This document shows positions 53,799-63,308 of a stretch of DNA of 64,000 bases, one piece after another. The stretch is from contig OZ252216.1 in the NCBI GenBank assembly GCA_965248915.1, forward strand, positions 2,232,001 to 2,296,000, read 5' to 3'. Origin of the DNA: CBDFLA01 sp965248915. Its GTDB lineage: Bacteria; Pseudomonadota; Alphaproteobacteria; M2410. The notes under the pieces were generated by a model that was not told the DNA's origin, ran no database searches, and saw only the letters and a list, made by a program, of their open reading frames with translations. How positions within the stretch are numbered: position 1 is the first letter of the stretch; each line of letters begins with the position of its first letter. The position numbers and the translations under genes were made by a program.

Positions 53799-54221
53799 TT
53801 ACTGCGTCCGAACGTCCAACTCACTCGACAGCGGCCACGACTTTAGAATGCGAGTACTGGTATAATCGGCCTCAATGCGACGGTAGATCCGCTGGGTGTC
53901 ACCATTGTTGCAAGTTGATCCACAGGTCACTGTTGTGCCTGGCGCATCTGGACACTCGCAATAAACGGTCGTCCCGGTGCTGGCACTAAGCCCACTCGCA
54001 TCATCAACCAACTGAGAGATAACAGAACTGTCACTGCCACCAGCCATCACGTATTGCGTCGCCGTGCGTACGCCAGCCGTTAGCTTCATGCGGTCATAAA
54101 CCACAAGTCCGAGATCCGCTGTTGTCAGAAGTGTCACCGCAATAACCGGTGCAAACAATGCGAACTCAACGGCGACCGAACCTTCCCGATTTCGTCGCAT
54201 GGCACGTAAAAGTCTGAACAT
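53799..54221 (-). CDS. TadE/TadG-like pseudopilin
   Basis: A 140-residue protein with NREGSVAVEFALFAPVIAVTLLTTADLG at the N-terminus (TadE signature with Glu in the prepilin-like helix), followed by a soluble domain containing four closely spaced cysteines (YCECPDAPGTTVTCGSTC) that probably form disulfides. GGAG lies before the ATG at 54221. It is between the TadG-like and TadE-like genes, about 30 bp from each. Confidence 0.87.
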   Translation of the reverse strand: MFRLLRAMRRNREGSVAVEFALFAPVIAVTLLTTADLGLVVYDRMKLTAGVRTATQYVMAGGSDSSVISQLVDDASGLSASTGTTVYCECPDAPGTTVTCGSTCNNGDTQRIYRRIEADYTSTRILKSWPLSSELDVRTQ

Positions 54222-54250
54222 AAGTAACTCCAACACAAAGGACTTGAGAC

Positions 54251-55486
54251 TTAAAGAATAAGGTCGACACCGCCAACAATCTCAATCTCACGCGTGCCCG
54301 CACCGGTACAGTTGTTACCGAAGCTAGAGGTACCAGAGAAATAAATCGTGTTGGCAATAAGGTGTGAACAGCCGGGTCCTGTGTTTCCATTCCCAAGAAT
54401 TCTCACTTCCTGGCTTGGAAAATACATCAGACCCTGGAACGACGAATTTGAGTTCCCGTTGATCGTGTTGATGGCATCAGGTTCATTCTGATCTTGATAG
54501 AACAATACGCCGCTGTACGCGCCTGTTGACGGAGCGGAGAGGTTGATCTCAGCAGACCCATTGAAATGCATCACACCGCCGCCTGTCATAATGATCGTCA
54601 CGTCGGTTCCGGTAATGACGGCATTTGAGTTTGCATCGAAGTCGCCGCTGTCAAAAATGTAAGTCCCAGGCGCCAAGTTCACTGTCCCCTTCATACTCAC
54701 ATCGCTGCAGTAACGTCCAGGCGTCATCGCAAAGGTATCGTTAGGGCTGAAATTCGGCACCGATGTGCAAGCCGCAGGCGATAAAGGAACCATCAGATCT
54801 GCGTACGGATCTACCGATGGGGCAGCGTTTTCAATTGGGTTCGCGCACTGGGTGGTCACCATATTGCTGTTGTGATCAATCCCACCTGCTGCGTAGACAC
54901 AGTCTGCCAAGACATCTGAAGATCCTGTCTGAATGATCGAAGAACTGTCGTTCGAGTTTGACATCATGTTGCACGCGGTCAGATCAACAGACGTGTTACC
55001 TGTAAGTGTGAGAGCCCCAACCGCAAGCCCACTGAGTGCCAACACGCATGCTGGACCACCGGATTGGTACTGCGCCTGCGCAACCACTCGGACCGCTTGG
55101 GTCGAGTCTTGCGAAAACAGTGCCGAAAATAGTCTAGGGCGATTCTCTGTCAACTCGACCTGAACCGTTCGGGTCCCAGGGAAGGTCACGGTGGCTGTCC
55201 CTAGGGAAGAATCCCAGCCATTGTTGCCGGCTTCATACCCCGCTTCATAGGTCACATTACTAGACGACGCGCCGCCGCGAAGTTCCAACGCGCCAGCAAT
55301 CGCTGCGACATCAGCCGCAGATTGAATGTTCCGGTGGCTCATGTACCAATAGCCAACCTCAGTACCCAGCCCGATCAATCCGACCATGGCAGGTAGGGTA
55401 ACTGCGAATATGATCGCCGAAGCACCGCGGCGATCCTTTGAATAGGCACGCAAAAAGGAATATGCTTTTGAAGCCAATTTGGTCAT
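54251..55486 (-). CDS. TadG-like protein
   Basis: A 411-residue protein starting with RRGASAIIFAVTLPAMVGLIGLGTEVGYWY, a TadG/pseudopilin N-terminal helix with TEVG in place of a Glu+5-type site, followed by a large Ser/Thr/Asn-rich beta domain that contains APGTYIFDSGDFDANSNAVITG and several cysteines. TadG-like proteins are thought to sit in the pilus assembly site or the outer membrane. I start at the ATG 55486; a 12-residue longer frame exists. It is first in the three-gene set. Confidence 0.85.
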   Translation of the reverse strand: MTKLASKAYSFLRAYSKDRRGASAIIFAVTLPAMVGLIGLGTEVGYWYMSHRNIQSAADVAAIAGALELRGGASSSNVTYEAGYEAGNNGWDSSLGTATVTFPGTRTVQVELTENRPRLFSALFSQDSTQAVRVVAQAQYQSGGPACVLALSGLAVGALTLTGNTSVDLTACNMMSNSNDSSSIIQTGSSDVLADCVYAAGGIDHNSNMVTTQCANPIENAAPSVDPYADLMVPLSPAACTSVPNFSPNDTFAMTPGRYCSDVSMKGTVNLAPGTYIFDSGDFDANSNAVITGTDVTIIMTGGGVMHFNGSAEINLSAPSTGAYSGVLFYQDQNEPDAINTINGNSNSSFQGLMYFPSQEVRILGNGNTGPGCSHLIANTIYFSGTSSFGNNCTGAGTREIEIVGGVDLIL

Positions 55487-55718
55487 AGCGCCCACACTCT
55501 TCTCGTTCGTTAACACGCACACCGCGAAAATCTATCTCAATGCGCCTAAGAACGGATTTCAAACCAGCGTCGGATTTGACTCAAATTCGATTCAAGCTCT
55601 AACTATCTTTGGGATGGATTTAGGGAAGAGAGGGTGAACGAGTACCGCCAATATTCGGCACATCACCAGGGCAGGCTTAGAGTAGTCTGTTAAGGCTAAC
55701 AAAAAGTAAGGTTGCCAA

Positions 55719-56396
55719 TCAGTAAAGCCAGTAGATCGGATTTACACCAAGAACCACAGGATGCAAGAACAGCAAAAGAAAAAAGATTCCGGTGGTGAGA
55801 AGAAATCGTCGCCATCCAATTTCGTCAAAATTGACTGTTTGCCGTCCAGAGAAAGATGCAGCAAAGGGAAATATACTAGTCTCGGTTAGATAACGCCGAC
55901 CCTCCTCTGAGGGCGAACGCGCCAACACAATTTGGTTCTTTACCAGCGCATAAAGGGCGATCAATGCAAAGGTCGAAAAAGCAATCACCCGTTTGGCATC
56001 ACCTGTCGCTAACAGGTGAACCATGGACCAAAGCAAGATACCGAAACTGCCCGGAAACCGACAAATTCGGTAGATCCCTTGCGGTGACAACGGAGTGTCT
56101 TGCACTCCAAATGGCGAGGTGATCCGCCCTATCATCAAGAACAGAGCCAAAGGCATGACAACAAAGGCCACTTGCGGCGCAAATGGCATCGGGGAATAAA
56201 GAGAAGAACCCGCATCAACACTCAGATATCCCCATATGAAGAGACCGCTCACCAAAAGGGAGATCGTTGAGTAGAGGCTCACAAATGCCGGGCCCCCCAA
56301 CCGTTCGATAAGCCAGGGGCGCACCCCAGGGGCTGAGGGTACCGCATGACTGACGAACATTAAAAGGCAAGTGGCTATGTAGCCGGTGAGCGTCAT
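55719..56396 (-). CDS. NnrU-family membrane protein
   Basis: A 225-residue membrane protein with six predicted helices. ATCLLMFVSHAVPSAPGVRPWLIERLGGPAFVSLYSTISLLVSG and GIYRICRFPGSFGILLWSMVHLLATGD are the NnrU family conserved parts. NnrU was named from nitrite/nitric oxide reductase clusters, but no such genes are here, and the related methanethiol S-methyltransferase-like fold (ICMT) makes an unknown lipid or thiol methylation role possible. The start at 56396 is chosen by family alignment (MTLTGY). Confidence 0.8.
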   Translation of the reverse strand: MTLTGYIATCLLMFVSHAVPSAPGVRPWLIERLGGPAFVSLYSTISLLVSGLFIWGYLSVDAGSSLYSPMPFAPQVAFVVMPLALFLMIGRITSPFGVQDTPLSPQGIYRICRFPGSFGILLWSMVHLLATGDAKRVIAFSTFALIALYALVKNQIVLARSPSEEGRRYLTETSIFPFAASFSGRQTVNFDEIGWRRFLLTTGIFFLLLFLHPVVLGVNPIYWLY

Positions 56397-56497
56397 TTCA
56401 TTCCCATTTGCGCGATGAATACTAACTCGGCGATGAAAATGCCGCAGACGCGTCTCCACGTCTACGGCAATTCTAGCAACTACGATTATTCTAGTGT

Positions 56498-57727
56498 TCA
56501 GCCGTATTTTTTTAGTTCATGGCGTGCCACCACCATCCGGTGAACCTCGTCTGGTCCATCCGCAAACCGAAGGGTTCGCGCCCCTGCATACATGGCCGCC
56601 AAGGGCGTCCATTGGGAAATTCCGGTTGCTCCGTGGATCTGGATCGCCCGGTCAATGATCTCGCAAGTAACCTCAGGAAGAATGGCTTTGATTTGGTGAA
56701 TGTAAAAACGTGCCTCTTGATTGCCCAGAACATCCATCGCCCGCGCCGCCCGCAGGACCAACATGCGTGCACCGTCGGTTTCATTCCGCGACCGGGCAAT
56801 AACATCATAGTTACCACCGAGCTTAGCAATCTGTCGTCCGAACGCCACTCGGTCAAGGCCACGCTTACACATCATCTCAATGGCAGCTTCCGCCTGACCG
56901 ATCGCTCGCATGCAGTGGTGAATACGGCCTGGGCCGAGACGGCCTTGCGCGACTTCGAACCCGCGCCCCTCACCTAGAATCATGTTTTCTTTTGGGACTC
57001 GAACGTTTTCGAGCTTTAAGTGCATATGGCCGTGCGGTGCACCGTCATGTCCAAATACTTCCATCGGCCCAACAATATTGACCCCTGGCGTGTCCATCGG
57101 CACCAGGATTTGACTATGTTGTTGATGGCGAGGCCCATCAGGATTGGTGTTCACCATCAAAATCATGATCTTGCATCGAGCATCCCCAGCGCCGGAGATG
57201 TAATATTTCTCACCATTGATGACGTACTCATCTCCCTCAAGAACTGCCGAGGTTACAATGTTACTGGCGTCCGAACACGCGACGTCTGGTTCGGTCATCC
57301 CAAAGCAAGATCGAATCTTCCCATCAAGAAGAGGCTCCAACCATTCCGCCTTTTGTTCCTCCGTTCCATATTTGTGAAGAACCTCCATATTGCCGGTATC
57401 CGGCGCGGAACAATTAAACACTTCAGACGCCATGAAGTTCTTGCCCATCTCCTCAGCCAAATAGGCATAGTCGAGATTGGTGATCCCCTCCCCATTCCAA
57501 CCCGGTAAAAAGAAATTCCAGTATCCCGCAGCCTTCGCCTTGTCTTTGAGGCCATCAAGGATCTCAGCTTGGCGGGGCGACAAGCTCCAGCGATCTGTCT
57601 GGTCGGTCGGGTTGGCAAACTCATCTGACAGAGGTTGGACTTCATTCTCAATAAAGGCTTTGACACCTTCCACCACAGGTCGAAATCCCTCCGACAAAGT
57701 GATGTGATATAGATCTTGGTTCTCCAT
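56498..57727 (-). CDS. Acyl-CoA dehydrogenase
   Basis: A 409-residue acyl-CoA dehydrogenase. PGWNGEGITNLDYAYLAEEMG, SCFGMTEPDVACSDASN (FAD and acyl contact), NGEKYYISGAGDARC, and GRLGPGRIHHCMRAIGQAEAAI and IHGATGISQWTPLAAMYAGARTLRFADGPDEVHR at the C-terminus are the flavin-binding arms. The late sequence DGPDEVHRMVVARHE is that of the ACAD family related to long-chain and CaiA-like enzymes. It oxidises an acyl-CoA to a 2-enoyl-CoA. AGGAATGACC precedes the ATG at 57727. The SDR gene lies 28 bp upstream on the same strand. Confidence 0.92.
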   Translation of the reverse strand: MENQDLYHITLSEGFRPVVEGVKAFIENEVQPLSDEFANPTDQTDRWSLSPRQAEILDGLKDKAKAAGYWNFFLPGWNGEGITNLDYAYLAEEMGKNFMASEVFNCSAPDTGNMEVLHKYGTEEQKAEWLEPLLDGKIRSCFGMTEPDVACSDASNIVTSAVLEGDEYVINGEKYYISGAGDARCKIMILMVNTNPDGPRHQQHSQILVPMDTPGVNIVGPMEVFGHDGAPHGHMHLKLENVRVPKENMILGEGRGFEVAQGRLGPGRIHHCMRAIGQAEAAIEMMCKRGLDRVAFGRQIAKLGGNYDVIARSRNETDGARMLVLRAARAMDVLGNQEARFYIHQIKAILPEVTCEIIDRAIQIHGATGISQWTPLAAMYAGARTLRFADGPDEVHRMVVARHELKKYG

Positions 57728-57755
57728 GGTCATTCCTTCCTATTTTTCTTATCTG

Positions 57756-58550
57756 TTATCCCATGAACTTTGATTTCCACCGCCGCATGCCTCCCAGCCA
57801 TCGATCATAGTCATTGGTTTTGCGCTGCATGTAGGTCAAGACTTCCTCGTGAGGTAAGATGAGAAACGTCTCGTCACGAATGGCCGCAATACAACACTCC
57901 GCAACCTCTTCCGGACTCAACACACCATCGCCGCCTTGCACACCGCCGTCTTCGTTCTCATTCGCATCCCCAAGCATGCGCGTTCGCACGGCTTGCGGAC
58001 AAAGTACCGACACACGAATGCCAGCATCGCCGTACATAATGGAGAGGTTCTCTGCCAGCCCGACCGCGGCGTGCTTGGTCACACCGTAAGGGGCGCTGCC
58101 AATTTGATTAAGAAGACCCGCAGCTGACGCCGTGCTGCACAAATAACCTTCTCCGCGCTCGATCATGCCCGGCAAGACAGCTTGGGAAGCATAGACATGT
58201 CCCATGACATTCACGTCCCAGCACATCTGCCACGCTTCTGGCGTCGAATTCGGGTTCAAGAGCCCTTCCGGTCCTTCTGCAGAACCGACCCCGGCATTGG
58301 AGAAGAACAGATCTATGCGCCCGGTCTTTTCTTCAATTTCGCGAATGACCGCATCGACTTGCGCCTTGTCGCCGACATCACAGCCAAATCCGACCCCGCC
58401 GATCTCACCAGCCACTACCTTGGCGCGGTCCTCTTCAAGGTCGATGACCGCAACCATCTCAGCGCCCTCTTGGGCAAATCGACGACACAAGGCCTCGCCG
58501 ATGCCATTGGCGCCACCTGTGACCGCCACCACTTTTCCGGATATCTCCAT
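57756..58550 (-). CDS. SDR family oxidoreductase
   Basis: A 264-residue short-chain dehydrogenase. The glycine-rich NAD(P) site is TGGANGIG (residues 10-17), the acidic turn IDLEEDRA prefers NAD, NAGVG follows, and the catalytic residues appear as STASAAGLL and YGVTKHA (Tyr and Lys). The C-terminal part (QRKTNDYDRWLGGMRR) fits the group of hydroxyacyl/alcohol dehydrogenases linked to acyl-CoA metabolism. It is 28 bp upstream of the acyl-CoA dehydrogenase on the same strand, so they probably share a transcript. CTGGGAGG precedes the ATG. Confidence 0.9.
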   Translation of the reverse strand: MEISGKVVAVTGGANGIGEALCRRFAQEGAEMVAVIDLEEDRAKVVAGEIGGVGFGCDVGDKAQVDAVIREIEEKTGRIDLFFSNAGVGSAEGPEGLLNPNSTPEAWQMCWDVNVMGHVYASQAVLPGMIERGEGYLCSTASAAGLLNQIGSAPYGVTKHAAVGLAENLSIMYGDAGIRVSVLCPQAVRTRMLGDANENEDGGVQGGDGVLSPEEVAECCIAAIRDETFLILPHEEVLTYMQRKTNDYDRWLGGMRRWKSKFMG

Positions 58551-58746
58551 GATCCCTCCCAGTTTCCAATCAATGCCTGCTCTTTCGGCAGGTCGCAAAA
58601 TTCGTCGCCATTACATCTGACCCACTGAATGAGCGCAATGGCTTATTCCGTCGCAACTGACCAATTGCCACCACGCTTGTGATGTGATTGCCTAAAGAAA
58701 ATGGGAATGCACAGTTACCATTAGAGTAATGACCCGAGGAGGAAAT

Positions 58747-60507
58747 ATGACCGACGCCGCCACCGCAAGTTGGCCAGCCATGACCGTTGAAGAGGCGCAT
58801 GCCTTTCTCACCGCGCCAGACACGCCATTCGAGATGGAAACCCTGCCCATCAACGGTGTTGAAACACGGGTCTACAAATCAGCACCTAAGAACTTAGTGG
58901 AAGTGTTCGAGGCAGCAGCTGTTTGGGACGACCGTGACTTCATTGTCTATGAAGATGAAAGATTGTCCTACTGCGAGCATCGCAAAGCCGTCATGAAACT
59001 CGCCCATGAGCTCCGAGAACGCTACGACATTAAGAAAGGTGATCGCATAGTTCTCACCATGCGAAACTTCCCGGAATGGTCCATGGTCTTTTGGGCAACC
59101 GTCCTTGTCGGAGGCGTAATTGTTCCCCTAAACGCTTGGGGAACCGGCCCGGAACTCGAATACCGTATTTCCGATTCCGGTGCCAAACTGGCCTTTGTAG
59201 ATGCGCAACGTTTCGAACGGCTGAAACCTCATCTTTCTACCCTAGACCTCAAAGGCATCGTCACTGTGCGAACGCCATCTGATCAGGCAGAGGATTGTGA
59301 TCACTTCGAAGACATCGTGTGTGTGCGTACGGCCTATGACACCTTGTCCGACGCGCCGTCGCCCAAGGTCGACATTGAGTCAGAGGACAACGCAACCATT
59401 TTCTACACATCAGGTACCACCGGTCATCCCAAAGGGGCACTGGGCACCCACCGAAACATTATAACAAACCTTCTCAGCACGTTTTTCACCCGTGCCAGAG
59501 CCATGATGCGCCGAGGGGAGATGCCGGAAATGGATCCCAACGCCCCGCAGGCGAGCTTTCTCATCTCGGTGCCTCTCTTCCACGCCACTGGATGTCATTC
59601 CATTCTGGTTCCAACTGTCGCGACAGGTGGAAAACTCGTCATGATGCATCGCTGGGATCCAGAGGTCGCCTTGCAACTAATCGAGAAAGAGAAGATTCGC
59701 AGCTTTGGTGGTGTCCCCGCCATGGTCTGGCAGGTTCTCGAGTCTCCCGACTTCGGCAAGTATGACCTCTCTAGCGTAGAGTCGATTGGTTATGGGGGAG
59801 CTCCCAGCGCACCGGACCTTGTAAAACGCATCAAGCAAGCGTTCCCTGATGTCACACCGTCAAACGGATACGGCTTGACAGAAACATCGTCCGTGACAAC
59901 CACGAACCTCGGTGAGGACTATGTGAACCGACCCGAAAGCGCAGGCGTACCAGTTGCGGTTTGCGACGTGAAAGTCGTTGATGAGGCTGGAAGGAATCTG
60001 CTCCAAGGCGAGATTGGTGAAATCTGGATCAAAGGTCCAAATGTCGTCAAAGGGTATTGGAACAAACCAGAGGCCACGACCGAAACTTTCTCAGAAGGCT
60101 GGCTTCATTCCGGTGATCTCGGTCGTGTCGACGACGAGGGATTCGTCTACATATTGGATCGCGCCAAAGACATGTTGATACGAGGCGGCGAAAACATTTA
60201 TTGCGTTGAAGTCGAAGACGCACTCTACGCTCACCCGTCAATCATGGATGCCGCTGTGGTTGGCATTCCAGATCACGTGTTAGGTGAAGAAGTAGGGGCT
60301 GTTGTCCAAGTCGCCCCGGGCCGTGAAACATCCGCTGATGAATTGAAAACCCATGTGGGCAACCTAATAGCCGCTTTTAAGGTTCCGGTGGAAGTCGAGT
60401 TTCGAACGGAGCCCTTACCGCGCAATGCCAATGGTAAAATCCTCAAACGGCAAGTGCGCGAGGAGTTCCTAAAACACATTGGTAAAGACAGCAGTTCACC
60501 AATTTGA
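58747..60507 (+). CDS. Long-chain-type acyl-CoA synthetase (AMP-binding)
   Basis: A 586-residue adenylating enzyme. The motifs are YTSGTTGHPKGALGTH (P-loop), NGYGLTET, YWNKPEATTETFSEGWLHSGDLG, LDRAKDMLIRGGENIYCVEVED and LPRNANGKILKRQVR (catalytic Lys). It converts a carboxylic acid to its CoA thioester via an acyl-AMP and belongs to the fatty-acid/aromatic acid CoA ligase family; side-chain specificity is not known. GAGGAAAT precedes the ATG. It is divergent from the SDR/acyl-CoA dehydrogenase pair, all likely serving one degradation route. Confidence 0.92.
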   Translation: MTDAATASWPAMTVEEAHAFLTAPDTPFEMETLPINGVETRVYKSAPKNLVEVFEAAAVWDDRDFIVYEDERLSYCEHRKAVMKLAHELRERYDIKKGDRIVLTMRNFPEWSMVFWATVLVGGVIVPLNAWGTGPELEYRISDSGAKLAFVDAQRFERLKPHLSTLDLKGIVTVRTPSDQAEDCDHFEDIVCVRTAYDTLSDAPSPKVDIESEDNATIFYTSGTTGHPKGALGTHRNIITNLLSTFFTRARAMMRRGEMPEMDPNAPQASFLISVPLFHATGCHSILVPTVATGGKLVMMHRWDPEVALQLIEKEKIRSFGGVPAMVWQVLESPDFGKYDLSSVESIGYGGAPSAPDLVKRIKQAFPDVTPSNGYGLTETSSVTTTNLGEDYVNRPESAGVPVAVCDVKVVDEAGRNLLQGEIGEIWIKGPNVVKGYWNKPEATTETFSEGWLHSGDLGRVDDEGFVYILDRAKDMLIRGGENIYCVEVEDALYAHPSIMDAAVVGIPDHVLGEEVGAVVQVAPGRETSADELKTHVGNLIAAFKVPVEVEFRTEPLPRNANGKILKRQVREEFLKHIGKDSSSPI

Positions 60508-60517
60508 CAATGCCGGA

Positions 60518-61480
60518 CTAGGGAGTTTCGGTAAAGTGCGACGCAAGCCACGATTGTGATGGCATATCCTGCGCTCCGATGAACACCATCGTGCCAACAT
60601 CGCCATCGATCTGGTGAATGTCGACAGGTGTAAGCTTGGTGCGCCGTCCTACTCGTTGCACAAGCAACATCGCACCAGAAGAAACATCACAAGGAACGAA
60701 CCCCTTCACTCGCCAGATCGACTTCGGCAAGACGTCCAGCCGCTCCCTTAGCCAGGTCTCTCTTACAGGACTACGGAGCTTCAGAGTTGTCGTGTTAAAG
60801 ATCCGACCATGATCATCATGACGACCGTCATCTTGAGATGGGATCCTAAAGTCCATTTCTCCAAGGAGCGCTCGCGTGGGGATCTGAGCAGTTACGCATG
60901 GAACTGTGGTGACTTTCGGCGCCACTCGCTCAATCCATGAACGGACTGCATCTTGCGCTTCTTTCGACGCAAGATCGCATTTGTTGAGGGCAATAAGATC
61001 TGCGGAAACCACCTGCCGTTCAATCGTATCGGTCAACTTCGGATCGCCAACGAGATCCAGCACCTGTTCTGCATCCACCACCACAATCGTACCGCCGCGT
61101 TCAAGACCTTTGTGTAGCTCCGCCATATCCGCAATCGGACGCGGATCGGCAACCCCGCTCGCCTCAATCACGATACGGTCTGGCTGTGGATCTTGCTTCA
61201 ACAGGCGCAACAGAGTTACGATCAGGTCATTGCCGATTGAGCAACAGATGCAGCCATTGGCCAACGCGATTGTATCGCCACCATGCTCGACAATGAGTTG
61301 CTCGTCGATGGCAAGGTCACCAAAATCATTGACCAAAACCGCAAGCCGTTCGCCTTCATTCTCACGGATCATTCGATTCAGAAGAGTTGTCTTGCCAGAA
61401 CCCAAGAACCCACCAATCACCATCATCGGGATTGGCATTGGCATTGGAGAATTTGTTGTCTCCTTGGCTGTATTAGACAT
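60518..61480 (-). CDS. G3E GTPase of the CobW/ZNG1 family (metallochaperone-like)
   Basis: A 320-residue P-loop GTPase. GGFLGSGKTTLLNRM (Walker A), the metal-binding motif GCICCSIG and a NKCD G4 motif are followed by a CobW C-terminal domain. In the cytoplasm such proteins deliver zinc or other metals to client enzymes. The ATG at 61480 overlaps the stop of the upstream amidohydrolase gene by 8 bp (61473-61480), so the two proteins are made together. That makes the amidohydrolase the obvious client. Another client, such as a nitrile hydratase-type enzyme, is not in the window. Confidence 0.88.
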   Translation of the reverse strand: MSNTAKETTNSPMPMPIPMMVIGGFLGSGKTTLLNRMIRENEGERLAVLVNDFGDLAIDEQLIVEHGGDTIALANGCICCSIGNDLIVTLLRLLKQDPQPDRIVIEASGVADPRPIADMAELHKGLERGGTIVVVDAEQVLDLVGDPKLTDTIERQVVSADLIALNKCDLASKEAQDAVRSWIERVAPKVTTVPCVTAQIPTRALLGEMDFRIPSQDDGRHDDHGRIFNTTTLKLRSPVRETWLRERLDVLPKSIWRVKGFVPCDVSSGAMLLVQRVGRRTKLTPVDIHQIDGDVGTMVFIGAQDMPSQSWLASHFTETP

Positions 61481-63113
61481 CAGCAGGAAAGACGCGACCG
61501 CCAACAACCGTCCCCCAGACCGGTATGTCTTTAATGTCTCTTGGACCAACGTCGTACGGATCGACCTCGAGAACGGCGAAATCTGCTAGCTTTCCGCTCT
61601 CGATCGATCCAATCTCACGGTCCATCTTCAAAGTATAGGCGGCGCCAAGGGTGATGGTCCGCAGTGCATCGTCAACACTAATACATTCCTCTTCACCCAA
61701 GACGCGTCCCGACATGGTCAAGCGATTGACCGCGCACCACGCCGTAAACAAGGGGCCAATAGGCGTAACCGGCGCATCTGAGTGAATGGCAAAATTGACC
61801 CCGTGACGTTTGGCCGTTGCTGCGGCGTTCATCCGCTTCGCTCTGTCTGGTCCAATCGTCTTGGTCCAATGTTCGTCCCCCCAATAATAAGCGTGATTCG
61901 AAAACAAATTGGCGCACACGCCCAGCGCAGACATTTTCCGAAATTGCGCCTCGTCGGCCATTTGAACATGCTGCAATGTGTGGCGGTGGTCTGGCCATGC
62001 ATGATCGCGCATCACTTGCTCCAACGCATCAAGGGCAACTTCCGATGTTTCATCCCCATTGGCATGAATAAACATCTGCACCCCGGCACGGTGGTATCCG
62101 CCAAACCACTTTTCAAGTTCATTTGGATCATCGTTCCAAATCCCGTTGGGACGACCATCCAAATACCCCGGCCACTTGAGCCGCGCGGTGAACCCTTGGA
62201 TGGAACCATCGAGAACAAACTTCACGATCCCCATCCGCAATTTGTCAGTGCTTTTGGCTTTGAGAGCCAGAGCCCGTTCTGCCGATTGTTCAACAGGTGC
62301 CAGCGTGGCGCCTAACGTCGGCACCAACCGCAATGAACAATCCTCTCGTCCAAACCAACGCGTGAGACTTGCCACAACGTCATCGGTCAGTCCATTGAAG
62401 AGATCAGTGGCAGTGGTCACACCGACCCGGCGCGTCAACGCTTCAAAATTCGAAAGGGTCGTGTCATCCGCCATGCCGCCCACGAAGTCGACGCCCGACG
62501 CTGACATGGCCATGAACATGGCCGCCATTTCCTGCAGTTCACCATTGGGCTCACCGTTGTCATCCTTCGCAACCCCGACAACATTCGTTGTGCGGTCAAC
62601 ACCGGCCGCATCAAGGACAGCGGAGTTGACCGTCGCCAGATGCAAATTCGAGTGAAGGATGACAATGTTGCGTGTGGTTGAGACCTGGTCGAGATCACGA
62701 CGACTGAGGCGCGGACCATCGAAGTAGATCGGATCGAGCCCCCACGCCACCAGCGGCTGCGCAGGATCGTCCATTCCTGCATCCACATCACGAAGGTAAG
62801 TGACGATGTCTTCTGTCGACTTCAGCTCAGGCGTCTTCTTACCATCCGGACCAATTCGAGGCGTATATCCGACATAAGTGTAACGCCATAAATTGCCCTC
62901 CATCAAATGGCAATGACCTTCGACAAACCCAGGCATCAACACCTTGTCGGCAAACTGATTGTCCAGGCGGAAGTCCCGCCAAATCGACAGGTCGTCGAGA
63001 TTTCCGACCCCCAAAATCCTACCATCGCGCACCGCAACATGGGTCGCTTCCGGCTGGTAGGAATTCATCGTGATGATTTTCTTGGCTTGATACACGACTG
63101 TTTCGGAAGTCAT
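61473..63113 (-). CDS. Amidohydrolase superfamily protein (YtcJ-like)
   Basis: A 546-residue metal-dependent amidohydrolase. The HxH metal site is VEGHCHLMEG (about residue 69), the second is FIHANGDETSEVALDAL, then HTLQHVQMAD, and the C-terminal metal Asp is in FAIHSDAPVTPIG; the final domain has SGKLADFAVLEVDP. This layout is the YtcJ/exoenzyme regulatory group, which hydrolyses N-acyl or cyclic amides; its substrate is unknown. GGGAGAG precedes the ATG at 63113. It overlaps the CobW-like gene. Transcribed divergently from the MFE-2-like SDR gene. Confidence 0.9.
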   Translation of the reverse strand: MTSETVVYQAKKIITMNSYQPEATHVAVRDGRILGVGNLDDLSIWRDFRLDNQFADKVLMPGFVEGHCHLMEGNLWRYTYVGYTPRIGPDGKKTPELKSTEDIVTYLRDVDAGMDDPAQPLVAWGLDPIYFDGPRLSRRDLDQVSTTRNIVILHSNLHLATVNSAVLDAAGVDRTTNVVGVAKDDNGEPNGELQEMAAMFMAMSASGVDFVGGMADDTTLSNFEALTRRVGVTTATDLFNGLTDDVVASLTRWFGREDCSLRLVPTLGATLAPVEQSAERALALKAKSTDKLRMGIVKFVLDGSIQGFTARLKWPGYLDGRPNGIWNDDPNELEKWFGGYHRAGVQMFIHANGDETSEVALDALEQVMRDHAWPDHRHTLQHVQMADEAQFRKMSALGVCANLFSNHAYYWGDEHWTKTIGPDRAKRMNAAATAKRHGVNFAIHSDAPVTPIGPLFTAWCAVNRLTMSGRVLGEEECISVDDALRTITLGAAYTLKMDREIGSIESGKLADFAVLEVDPYDVGPRDIKDIPVWGTVVGGRVFPADV

Positions 63114-63308
63114 GTCCCTCTCCCTATTATTCGGCGATTTTTCACTTCTCTCGCCCCATACTAGTCTAAATCGCAATGGATGACGGTCAAAATCGCAGCG
63201 AGGGAGTTCGGCAATAGCTGTCAATTCTTGCGGTAACTGATCAACGGCCATAGGGTGGGCGCCGAACAAACCTCCGAAACATCAAAAATCAAGAAAAGGG
63301 AGAAAACC

